This document shows, piece after piece, positions 44,059-56,600 of a DNA stretch of 64,000 nt; the first letter of the stretch is position 1; each line of letters begins with the position of its first letter. The stretch comes from Adiantum capillus-veneris (taxonomy: Eukaryota > Streptophyta > Polypodiopsida > Polypodiales > Pteridaceae). Location of the stretch: NCBI GenBank assembly GCA_014529385.2, contig CM043951.1:110183969-110247968 (forward strand), read 5' to 3'. A program made the position numbers and the translations under genes. A model generated the notes under the pieces. That model was given only the letters and a program-made list of their open reading frames with translations. It was not told where the DNA came from and made no database searches.

Positions 44059-47000
44059 CATATGCTATTGAGCCCCTCTTACATGGTATATACATGATTA
44101 TTATTGAGGCTCTCTTACATGAGATATATAAAATGTCTGGCCTAATATTCGTCACTTATTTTTACCATGCAAACTCCACACTAATTGGTGATGTGCATTA
44201 ATTACCTGACAAGGTATGATCCCACAGGTTAAGACCACATAAACAAGGGCTTGAAATCCAACACTAGACAACATTAAAACTGAGAACTTATTACAAGCAA
44301 TGCTCAAAAAACACAAAATTTGTCTTCTTGTGGTTGACTTTCTAGTGGCATAATAGAACCCAATCGTTTGTAGGAACTTCTCTTATGAGAAAAAATTTTG
44401 GGAGCTCCTTTTAATCAATGAACAATGACATGTAAGAAAATTATGGTATAACCCTAGCTCCTTGTCCTTGCATGGAGCTACTCCACTTTATGGATCTTTT
44501 ATCATTCTCTTTCTTACATCCTTGGAAGAGAAAGGAAGGATGACTATAAGCAAAAGTAATCATGCAGCTGGTGTTTTGTAATTTGACTTGCCTACCATCT
44601 GCACAACTATGGTACCCCCACATGGAGGGGGGTAATCATAAAAGAGTTGTTGAATTGATTGATGTGGCTTTGCCCGTCTCATGTATATGCAGGTGCCGAG
44701 TGGAAGTAATACATTTTTTCGCAATTGTAGTTAGTGGAGGAGGGAGGAGGTAACCCAAAATAGTTACCCCGTTGTGTGTGAAAGTTCCCTATGGTTAAAG
44801 ATGCATGATGTGGACAATCAACAACAGTGCTCAAAATAAACTTTTTACCAAAAAATGGAAATATCTACACATGGAAAATTTAAGGATAAATTAGCTTTTT
44901 CAAGGCTTAAGTCTTCTCACCTTGAAATTTAAAAAAAAATTTCAAGTTACACTAAGGATGGTGCAAATATGTGGTTACAGAGAGAATCTTAATTTTTTGT
45001 TCATAGGAGCCCACATATATTAGCTTCAAAAAATTTAGTAATAAGCCCATAAGAATAACTTAGAGAGCCACATGTCTCTCTCATGTTAATGCCAACCAAA
45101 ATACTTTTTGAAGCAAAAGTATAAAGGATTTCACGCTAGTCACCAACTATTGTTTATACCTCCCACCTCTTACATTTATGATTAGAAATCTAACGTTGAA
45201 CCTTGGGGACTATGCTACTGCATCTATGCAATGGCCTTGCTTGCCATGCTTTGCTCCTTCTTAAGATTGTTGCCCAAAAACAAATTCTTTGAAGGTGCAC
45301 TCCATACTACTCAATGTGCCTAATCAATATCGCCAACAACTAATATTATTATGAAACTTTCAATTATCCCCAAAGTGTACTTTTCCAAATGCATATCTAC
45401 AAGAATGATTGGATTGCTAAGGATGTGATTCTCGAGATCGTGTTAGATCTCTCTTTCCTTAAGCTATCAACAAGTACTTCTTCAGACCTAACTTTCTCTA
45501 AAGCATATGAATAAAATTTGAATAACAAAAATATTCTCTCTCATTCTTCCCCTTCCAATAGAATGTATTCTTTGAGACCTCCAAAGATACAAATGGCATA
45601 TTTTCATGATTAAACTTCTTGCTACATCACATAGAAAAATTTTCACACAACCAATCTATTTATCCCATTAACATCAATGGGTTCCTAATGTTAGTATAAG
45701 GTTTCTATAGCCCCATAATTTTTTTATTGTACAACAATCAAGTACAAAAAAATTTTATTATTTGTATTTTGCGGACCTATCATTGATGTTTGCATGCATG
45801 ATTACACCCATATGTACACACATACATGCTTTATATTGATACACCTTGGTGACCCACCTTCATAATAACACCCACAAAGAATAAAAAATATCCAAACATG
45901 TTTTCTTATGGCAATTCTAGACATAACTACAAAGCACAAAAACTGCAGGAATTAGCCATGTTCATTGAATGAACTGAGAAATATTGGTCATAATACACAT
46001 CTAACTTAAAATGACTCCGATTTTGGTAAAATGACTTTTTTTCCGACTATGAATTGTTAGCTATTGGGGATATGAAGTGTCCCAAAACTCAAGAAATATA
46101 CAATATATAGTGATGAGTTAGACTTCCTTGTCTATTTCATAAACATTACAAAAAAATCGATCAAAGTGTAAAATTTGTCCCCAAAGCTACAAGACACAAT
46201 TTTCAAAAATAGCCCATAACCTCAATTACATGGAGTATCCATGCATTAGAAGCATTAGAAGACCTGTATAATGATCAAGGATACATATATAGCACCCTAG
46301 AACTCACTAAGAGGCATTTTATGGTAACCTATGGCCAATGTTATGAAAAATGGATAGAACTAGAAGACATTTTTTGGCAGAGTTTAGGTGGGAAAGTGCT
46401 TATAAAAGGCAATTCTAGACCTGGAATCCATAGCCCTAGAAAATTCCAAGTGTTTTCTAACTCATAAGCTATCTTTGTGGATACGAAACACTGTAAGACC
46501 TCTTTAGCATCCCTTGTAATAATTCTAGGAAACTGATTGGTTAAGAGGACATAAAAGTATCAAAGGACATAAAAGTGTCCTATTAACAATCTAGTAATAA
46601 CTACTATATGCATTTAATGAACTCCTTACAAAATACTATCTTCGCACTGACATGCCTCTACTGGCCTTCTAGGTCTCTTAGCTGGTGGATCCTTTTGTGG
46701 AGATTCAGGTTGTTGCTACTAAAAGGTCCAAGATACTAGAGGGTGTTTCACAAGGGGTGTCTTATTTAGACATCATTCACAATCTGTATGAGGATGAGCA
46801 TAAGTAGGTTTTCATTATTTCACAAGAAATTGTTAGTTAAGAGTCCTAATGTTCTAGAAACAAAGGGCATGAAAATATTGAGTGCAAACAGGTGTTTATG
46901 GTTCATGTAAAAGTGTTTGGAAGGATATCTATGACAATTGATTTGGAAAGGGAGATCAATTCCATTCTTTGACAAGTACACAGAGGATATATCTTGTGAA

Positions 47001-47639
47001 ATATCTAAGGTTGGTACATGTAGGGATGTGATGAAGAATGTGATGATATTCATACTCTTCAATGCATGACCCAAACGTTTTGACACACAAAAACAATCTA
47101 TTGACAAAGAAAAAGTTATTGGTTATCTTGTATAGCAGAAGTCAACTTTGATGCTTGGAATCATGTGAAGCATAGCTTGGTTTATGGTATGTATGACAAT
47201 GATATAGAGGTACACACAATTAAGGGAAAATAAATGAATTTTTAGAGTAGATCTTGAGTAAGGCACATGCTATTCTTTATATGCTAGACACAAACAATGG
47301 TTTTACACTTTCTGACAATATCTAAGAGTACTTCAAGGATTTTCGGAATATGGGATCCAAGAAGATTGGTCTTTTGAAATGGGAGCTCTATGAAGTCTAT
47401 AATTTTTCCTTTGATCTAGGTATTGGAGTCAATACTATATAGCTAGGCTATCCTATCAAGAGTGTTGATGATTTTTTTAACCTACCCAGGTGACCTTGGA
47501 GGAGGTTTTGGTGTGATAGACGATACAACCAATGCAAGAGAGTATGAAGTTAGCACATGATGGAGGATGTGCAGGTTCAAAGGGAGTGGATGTCGTGCCG
47601 TTTCATATGTATAGGGAAAAGTGTGGCTCACCTTAATTT
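44059..47639. other. AT-rich stretch, no gene recognised
   Basis: No LTR, TIR or RNA gene was found. Between about 46650 and 47620 the plus strand has interrupted, coding-like pieces (for example ILEGVSQGVSYLDIIHNLYE) that might be an old gypsy gag-PR relic, but no decisive motif is present. Confidence 0.4.
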
Positions 47640-48190
47640 TGAGCTACTAAGAAAGGAGAATGAAAGGAAGAATACCACTTGAGTTTTATAAGGAAATAAT
47701 ATATAAATATATAGTTTCGATTTGAAGATTGACTTAAAGAGATGTTTATATGCTCGATGTAAAGTCTAACCTCAAGAGATAATCTACCCATTGGTGTCTT
47801 GCTCCTTTTTAATGCAACCTCAAACTCAAACTCAAGCAAGATAATGAACAAATGCACTATCCTAGCCTTGTTGCATGGTTTATTGAGCAAATACAAGCGG
47901 GCATCTTGATGGTTGATAGAAAAGACAAACTTATTTACAAGAAAATAATTTTAAAACTTGCAAACTAAATATATCATAGAAATCTACTCTCTTTTGTAAT
48001 TGTATAGTTCTTCTGAGCTAGATTCAACTCATACCTGACATAGGAATTAGAAAAGTCCATGCTGCCCTCTCTAGGTTGAGCCATTATGCAACCAATGGTG
48101 TAGGCACTGGCGTCAATGTAAACGTAAATATTTCTTCCCATTTAGGTAATTTTAGTATGGGATCACTCATTACAAGTGCTGACCAACATC
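47640..48190 (-). pseudogene. Ty3/gypsy RNase H relic
   Basis: The minus strand near 48125-48060 reads, across frame changes, a YVYIDASAYTIGCIMAQP-like block. Near 48000 it reads NYTITKRE, and at 47896-47780 LYLLNKPCNKARIVHLFIIL then LEFEFEV. These match the order of the plant gypsy RNase H domain. Only this piece of the element is recognisable. Confidence 0.65.
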
Positions 48191-48458
48191 TCATCTTAAA
48201 TTTCACTCAAAGGAAACTATCAAAATGGTACAGAGATTTGGCTTTCTCTTTGTATATATAAGTAAATTTCAAATAATATCAAAAATGGCACATGAAGACT
48301 TGGCTAGCGTCAAAAAATCTAGATTATATCAAGATTTCTGATGATTTCATGTTTTGACACAATGTCACCATGAATCTTTGCGTGCCTTAACACTTTTTGT
48401 GTTTAGGAAATTTTTTTATGTGCATTATTGTTTAAAGACCATTATGAGGTGGTGAGTA

Positions 48459-48905
48459 TAACGTGCATTTCAAATGGTATTTAAAAAAACCACCCTTCTA
48501 CTTACATACTTAAGATAAAACAATGACCCCTTTTTCTTTAAAAACGTATGGGTTGTCTCTAAAATCAATTAAAAAGCCCTTCTATTAATATAATTTAGTT
48601 CAAATATTAAAATTTTGGTAATTAAAAAACCCCCATTTATTTGAACTCACGTCATAACTTACATGTCTAAGAGGTGAACCCCCCCGAGTATAGGCTTGAG
48701 ATTTTAAGTTCTTCTCGTCGAGATCTATTTGATGATTTATGGATCAATAAGGTTTGGAAGTGGGAGGTGGGTACTACATGGAAGTCTATTTTGATCAATA
48801 AATAGACCGAGGTTATATTCATAGCCAAATATCATAGGGGTATGAGTGTTGGTAAAACTGTATCTCAACTTATAATTGTGCCATTTTGAAATGCACGTCA
48901 ACTAA
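48459..48905. mobile_element. candidate MITE (about 450 bp)
   Basis: AACGTGCATTTCAAATGG (about 48463) and CCATTTTGAAATGCACGT (about 48882) are near-perfect inverted ends of AT-rich, non-coding DNA. A related right-end-like sequence (CTCAGCTTAATATCGTGCCG, then GAGAAAGGAG) lies at 52365-52435 in WRKY intron 2. No target duplication longer than TA was resolved. Confidence 0.4.
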
Positions 48906-50889
48906 GACTAAGAGAAAAGGGAGAAAATCCTCCTACAAATTTTATAAAATAAAGTGAGTGTGAAAAATAAGTTCACTTTTGTAAAATTTCTTTTCAAGTA
49001 ATTAGCACTAGGATTGTGTAATTTTTTAACAAATCTTCTTCTCATGAACCACAACCTCATCAAAACCTTTCAGGGATTTATTCTCAAAGCACATAGACAA
49101 TTGATTTTTCGTAAAGAAATAGTTCATTTCATGTAATATTCCCATTTTTCAAGAATTGACACAATCAAACAAAAATTGATAAAAAGTTATGATGTTCAAT
49201 GTACATCCCTTAAAAACTTTCAAAGCACATTGAAACTATTTGAAATATACCTAGATATATATACTATGAGATATCGTAGTAAATATATAGCTATCAAAAG
49301 AAATGCAAAAATGATTGTAGGGACATACTCGTGCATACACTATTTTTAGGGGCTTCCAACTTCTTTTAAAGCTTAGAGGTGTGTATGCTACCAAATTCAA
49401 AAGCCAATTTTTTGGCTTTTTCTTATTTTTAAACAACCATAGTTTTCATTTTGAACTTTATTTATAATACTGAAATATTCCTCTATGTAATAGGACCTCA
49501 ATCATATACTATGCTCATGGATGTAACAAATACTCAATGTTAGAGCCAATTTTATAGAATGGGGTGCCAAGGCACTATTGTGACTCAAACCACTTAAATG
49601 GATCAATCAAAGATGTAGTGTTAAGAAGAAAAAATGATGTATGCTAAACGAAAACATTTTTTGTCGATCGAGGGCTCAAGCAAATAAACAATTACTCATT
49701 TTAGAGTAAACACGGCCAGCTATTTAGGGCTTCCACATGACGACTTTGTAAACTTGCCAAAAAAATTGATGTTGCATTCTCATGTAGGTTATAAATTTCT
49801 AAGGAAGTTTTAGTTTAGACCATGGCCACCATCAATTGCACGAGTGCTAACATGGTGCTAACATGCTGTACATAAATATTTCTAGATTGAAAACTGAAAA
49901 ATGTTTTGTTGTAATTTGGACCTTAATTTTCAAGGTTAAAAGGTAGGCAATTCAGTTATATGCCATGGCAAACATATTCGGTTTTTGCCTAAATATAGAT
50001 TGTCTCATTGCTTTGACCTTACAAAGCAAAGGCGCCGGCCAAGAAATTGGTTTCTTTTGTGCGGAGAGAATCACACAAACGTAGCAAGAGATGTGCATTC
50101 AAGTTGCTACACATGCTAGGAGCTTGTTAGAGCAAAGTCCTACCGAAGGTTAATGGGGGAAGAGTGAGAGGGGAGGGAGAAGACATTCCATTTTCAAAAT
50201 AAAAGAAGAAGAAGCCAGAATTCTCGAAAGCAAAAGATAACCCTGCTAACAGTCTATAAAAGGTAGGTAATAAGGTATATTTTTGCGAGCCCTTTCATCG
50301 CCTCTTCCGTAGGCTGCAGCCTTCTAATTATAAGCGTTCACGTTGCCATCGTCCACTCCTGCAGAATCGCTCCCACAGACTCACCAAAGAGGTGCGACCG
50401 CATCTGTCGCCTTGCCCGCACTCCCCCCACAAGCACGGGCTGGACCCATCTCTTAGAGGGCGTTCCCGTAGCCTTCGGAAAGAGCCTCTAAAGGCGCCCC
50501 CGATTGAAAAGGTCTCCCCATAGGCTCGTTGCAAGAGCCACTGAAGCGAAAAGAGTCCCCCAACTTGGAGGGTGGTCCAAAAAGGCCTCCTGACTCTAAG
50601 ACAGGAGATTCCCTGTTTAAGGGTTGTGTGCTCAACTGACTCCCAATGAAAAGGGCCCGTTAACCGGATAGTACCCTACAGTCTTCTCTATGGGATTGCC
50701 TCGCCACCACTAACGAGCCCTTTCGTGTAAGACGGTCATTTGTTCTAGCTGCACTTTTAGCATAGCTACGAGGAGGCACTCTTATTTGGGGATATCCTAC
50801 ACTATCTGGCAAAGACAATGACTTAGGCATTGATCACATTATGCATAGTTGGGCATAGTTAACACTTACTTTTTGAAATAAAGGTGTTT
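48906..50889. other. no gene recognised
   Basis: AT-rich to about 50030, then a GC-richer patch (50280-50720) whose minus-strand frames (50328-50534, 50453-50635) show no family motif. This lies 3' of the WRKY gene. Confidence 0.4.
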
Positions 50890-51123
50890 CATGCATGGTC
50901 ACAAGCACACCAGCTATTTGTCTCTCTTCTACTATGCAGATTTTTATATGCGGCCATGCAAAGTCTTTTTGTTACTATGCTGATTTCGGCATGGATAAAG
51001 ATGTCTCATGCATGGCCACAAGCACACCAGCTATTTGTCTTTCTTCTACTATGCAGATTTTTATATGCGGCTATGCAAAGTCTTTTTGTTACTATGCTGA
51101 TTTCGGCATGGATAGCTTGGCTT
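50890..51123. repeat. tandem duplication, 117-bp unit
   Basis: CATGCATGG(T/C)CACAAGCAC through GATTTCGGCATGGATA occurs twice in direct succession (50890-51006 and 51007-51123) with only a few differences. It is therefore recent, and lies about 240 bases downstream of the WRKY stop codon. Confidence 0.92.
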
Positions 51124-51359
51124 GTCTCTACTTTTCAGACATCAGCTGCTGGGCTGCTAGAACGACTATCTATATATATTGCCGGCACTTTTCTTTTGAG
51201 CTCAAGATATTATGTTTCAATGTTTAGAAATCGAAGAAAACATTCAGATAATGTTCAAATGATAGCATACCTGTTTGTGATCGTATTAACTGCACCAGAC
51301 GTGCAGCTTGCTGGATGATCATTAACAGAAAGGTAGGCCAACGCAGACGATCATGTCGA

Positions 51360-52005
51360 TTATGTCGGCGGTGACTGTGATGCATTTGGCACGCATGGTC
51401 GATCTGGAAGCATGTCATGAAGCAAGCCTTTATCAATGTGAGGGGCCTCGACTGTTGTAGAGGCCACAGAAGGTGACCTACCATGACTAAAGCTCTGTGA
51501 ACGACGACAATGATGATGATCAGATGCATCAATTGCTTGCATGAGATCATTGTGCCCTGAGTTGATTACATTGCCTTGGGCACCCGCGCCCTGCGCAATT
51601 AGCAACTTTTCCACATTATCTCTGCCTACGTATACTGCACCATTGATTGGCAAATGGCGTACTAGTGAGGGGAAAGGTAGAGAGGTGCTGATTTGTGGAA
51701 AGCCGTGGTGCACGTAATTAGCTGGCGACTGAAACGGATTACGGATTAGCTGGCTGTGTGCTAAAGTGCAGGGAAAATGGAGATTAGGATTGACGGGAGA
51801 CGATTGACAAGGCTCAAAGGTAATATGATCAGCGGCGGTGGAAATAGGATAATTAGGATCTGGCAAGATGGAACCCCTTAAAAGGGCAGGGCTATGGTGG
51901 GTATGCTGACCTTCATAAGTGGTGACTACAAGGGAAGGATCTTCAGTACATCTCTCTACTCTCTTCTTCACAGAGCACTTGCTGTTTGTGCACCTGTAGT
52001 AGCTC
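51360..52005 (-). CDS. WRKY gene exon 3 (residues 370-584, stop TAA)
   Basis: The acceptor reads GTGCAG|GAGC. The exon begins with the zinc finger ([18 protein letters not shown], ending [12 protein letters not shown]) and runs to ...NASQSPPT and TAA at 51362-51360. After the finger the sequence is rich in Pro, Ser, Asn and His. Confidence 0.95.
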
Positions 52006-53052
52006 CTGCACAGCATGCACAATTTCCTGATTAAACTTTTTTGCATGAAATGCAAGTTGACAACATGAATGATACCTCTGTAATACTCGAAAAAAATCTA
52101 TCTATAGTAGACATGAGAACTTTGTGAGCAATTATTATCAAATATATCAAAAATCTAGCTTCTTTCTTCCCGATTCTGAATCATATCCACGGAAACATTG
52201 AATACTCCTCTAATAAGTCAAAGTACAATATGTGGAGCACATGGATGAGCCGGTATTAAAGAGACGGTCGACCCACAGACCATCTTTACCTGGGACATGT
52301 TGTTATTATTTGGAAAACCCACGTGGCTTCACTATTGGTCAAGACCAGTGTTCGGGCAAGATGTGTCTCAGCTTAATATCGTGCCGTTTTCAATTTTAAA
52401 AAATGCCGGTTGAGGACACGGGAGAAAGGAGAAATGCCACCCCAGAATAGAAAAAAAAAGTGTAAAAATCTATTAAAAAAAAAGCCTAATTTTTCGAAAT
52501 TTCCTCTTGAAATAAAGAAGGAAAGGAATTTTTTATGTCTGAAAAAATGATTTTTCCCGAACACTGGGTCAAGTGGTTGGCCATATGCTGAGTTTATACC
52601 TCAACTGCAATTTTCAGTTGTAATTACCTGATCAACTTGCAGACGGAAAGTGGATGTGAAGGTGGCTGGTCGTTGTCCATGGCCACAATTGCATGGGCTT
52701 TCTTTTCACCATAACAAAGGGGCAGAAAATTACGTATATTACATAATACATAATGCACAATAATGCAGATAACAGAAAAAGACCTATGATATTTCACCCT
52801 TTCTAAACAGTCTGCTTTTTGTGAGAGGCCCCAAAAATTTTCAATGATTTTGAAGCCCCTTTTGAGATGATTAAAGAGGTGGAAGGTTCAAACTTCAAAG
52901 TTCAAAGGTAGGAGGGTAGACTAAACTTCCTAAAATGACTCCGCGTCCCGCGTGCTCACTGCTCTGCCACATGCACTTGTGATTTCATAGGCGCCAGTTC
53001 TGCTTTTGTGTATGATTGGATGCACTCTAGATTTGCAAATGGCCCATCTCTC

Positions 53053-53086
<34 letters not shown>

Positions 53087-53585
53087 AGACCGTGACACGG
53101 CAGTGAAGCATGTCCTGATGATGTGCATGTGCAATAGTGACTGAATGGAAGTGGTCCAGCCTGTCCAGGGCCCTGTATTCGGTGACCCCGTGCATGACCA
53201 TATCACGTCCCCATCACCATCTCCTTGCAGTACAAGCCTCCATGATCAGCTGTAGGCTAGAACAGGTTTGAACGATATTGCTACAGCGTGAAAGGCGCGA
53301 GCACGTGACCAATTTTCTAGACCCTACACGTGGCGAAATTTTGACACGTGTACGGTGGTGCGATACAATTCGACAGCAGGGCTATATGAAAATAAGGTTG
53401 ACGGAGTAGCTGCAGGGTAAGGTTGTACCTTGGGTGCGGGCTGTTCTTGACGGCCTTTTGACCATATTTGCGCCAGCGGTAGCCGTCCTCCAGGTGCTCC
53501 ACCTCGCTCTTGGTCAGCAGCGCCACCCGCGCCTCTCTCACCCTCTTCTGCCCCTTCCTCCTCCTGAACGATTTCCACATACAAT

Positions 53586-53631
<46 letters not shown>

Positions 53632-56600
53632 GCACTAAAGCAGAAAATCTCTCTTTGATGCAACCACTAAAAAAATGCAATATGGCGCGCTGCCATTGCC
53701 TACTTGCAAGAGTACTTTCTGCTCTGCTGAGGGAGTGTTTACTAGACAGTCATATAACACTGGCTATAAATTACCTTCTTGATTGGATGAGTCTTTTAAC
53801 AATGATAATGCACCATGTAAACTCAATGAGAAAACTTTCGATTTCGAAAAATGGGGGTCGTGGGAACTTTACTAGACATGGGAACTTTACTAGATTAAAA
53901 TCTAATAAATTGATTTGGAGGATGAAAGATCAAAGCAAAAGAGTCTATTTATACAATACTCGGTACATTATCTATCTATCTATACATATTTAATGGGGGA
54001 AGGGATTCTGGCCCTCCCCCCCTGCCCACAGCTCATCGAGCCATGCTTGCTCCGGCCCCTCGGCGATAGAGAGAGACACAGGCGACTGCCCAAGACAGGG
54101 AGGCGGGCGAACTAGTATGTAAAATGCGACTTGGTAGATATTAAACCATGAGCATGAAGTGTAACTAACCTCACCACCATCTTACAGGAAAAATGATTAA
54201 GGTTTCACTCGCACTTTCAAATATAATTTGATTGTACCTGGCATAAAATTAGTCATGATGGCCAAATATCTAGAAATACAAAACTTTACAAATTAGTCTC
54301 ATTTCCATATGAATTATGCATGCATACACCCAACATTTGTCTCTCTGTCCGTTGATATATTTTCGTTGATAATATATTTACACTTTGGACAGAGTCAAAC
54401 TACAGAGAATGCTTATCTTGTGTATTGAATCTAAATACCCTGCACAAGTTCAGGATGAAGATACGTAATGATAAAGATGAAAGAAATGAGATATATAGCA
54501 GGCAATTCGGGAAAGATAGTGTTAGGGAAATACTAAAAGGCGACTACTCGAAGGGAGGGGAGGATATCCCCATTATATAAGAGCTTGGCAGAATTGAAGG
54601 TGTAGGGAATGGGTGTTGGGAGCACCATTCTAGTAGGTCAGGCAACCGACAGATCTGGGAGCCTTCGTCGGTCGCGTGCTATTGGAATGGTGTGACCAGC
54701 ACGCATTCCCGGCCATCATGCATCACTGGGAGGGTTATATTCAATGAAATTACTGTCCTATTCCAATCAGAAAGTAAGTAAAAGAGATTTATTGTCACCG
54801 TTCCATAATGGATATTGGCTGTCGCCGGTTGCAGCCACTAAAGTTGGCGGAATAAAGCCGACCAATGACCATCATGGACCATTTCAAATATCATGACGTA
54901 CTGCACATGCATTAAATCGTTTACAACATTATTTCATACTTGATTTTCTAAACAATTTGCAAGTTTCCAACGAGCTAGATCTATATGTAAATTAACATGT
55001 ATGTTGTCACATGCATTTAGCGCCCTATTTTAGGAAACCCCAATTATGAATAACACATATTGCATACTGAAAACGGCTTTTTTGTTTCATTTTGGAGAAC
55101 ACCAGTAAGTTCTTAAGAATATCTTATTGCTTCAAGTAGGAAATTTCTATAAGACGTAGCCACTGAATCCATCTACTGTGTATTATTTTCTATAGAGGAA
55201 CCATCAAGGCAAGCTGTCCACCTTGCAATATTAGAAGAATCATTTTTATACTCTTAGATAGGGTACAAATATGAGTACCCTACATGAACCTCTCATCCTC
55301 TATCATGGATTTGAGGCCCATCGATATCTTCCTTGCTTACAACAACCAAATTTGTCTTATAACATGGGTAAATGAATGAGCACTTTCATCTTTGATCAAG
55401 CTTTCAAAGAGATTTTCCTTTAACTGAGAAAGGTTTCTACTGTTAAGTTTTTTTAAAAGATAATGTTAAAATTAAGTGTTCAAAAGTGATTGTTCCTATA
55501 AGTAGAGTAGAGGATCAATTTCCAGGAGATTAGCTTCAAATTGGGAGAGTTTAAAGGGATCAAGATGCACTCAATCCCTGATTGACGTCTTGCATACAGA
55601 TAGTAGATTCCAATATTCTAAAACAAAATACGATGAGACTTTGAAACTGTACTCTATTATCAGTCTCATTTGGGGCCCTAAGCGCCGACCTATGTTTTAA
55701 GTGTTGTGGGAAGGTTAAAAAGCTAGTCAAATTGGTGAGTTAGTGAAAGTTAAGCATGAATACCCCCCATGTGTTCATGTAATAGTTTACTGCAATGCGA
55801 TAAGGATTAGAGAAATGGTAGAATTAGGCCGTTGCATCCTTATGGAAACCCATTTGTAGATACAAAGATAAAACATGTTATAAGTTTCCCTCAAAAAGTG
55901 AGGGTAGATAAAAGATACTATAAGTGGTTCTTCAACATTGGTATCACTCGTAAAATATGTACGCATAGCACGTGGATTTAATAGGAGTTTTCAGAATACC
56001 TATTTTATGCCATTTTTACATAGAGAAGGGACACATCTAGCTGCGCTATAAGCTGAATACGAAAAGGGTGTGATTTATTCGTGAAAAATTTATGGATAAA
56101 AGGTTATCAAAAAAACCCTTGCATGCATGATATTGAGGGTTTACATATATAGTGAACCCATGTAGCTCAGTCATTGTATGAACTATTGTAACATATCTCT
56201 AGGGGTCATATGACAATGCTTGATGTGTTGAATTAATGTTACGATAGCTCCGGGTCATATTTGTTCTAATTTGTATCTCCTAAGCTCTTAAATTACACAT
56301 AGACTAGTTGTTTAAAATGTTATTCAATCGAATGACTAGTTTGAAGCCCTAGCTAGGTTTAGAAGTATGAAAGGCTTTTTGCCCTTACATGAACATGCTC
56401 TCCTTGTCCCTCTTCTAGCTCTTACCTGTACCATAGCTTGTAGGCTTGAATTTGTATGAAAGATCACGTAAATATGAAATCCCTGGTTTCTCCCCTTCAT
56501 CATCCTCTTGTCCTCTTTAGCGCGAGAAGTTTCTCTTTCTTTCTCGCATTGTGTGTGTCTGCGCGCGTGTGCACATGTGTGTGTCCAAAGAGGGGGTGGG

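Noticed and set aside
50328..50635. Arg/Gly-rich minus-strand frames as a gene
   Set aside because: No family motif, short, and placed in a local GC-rich patch.
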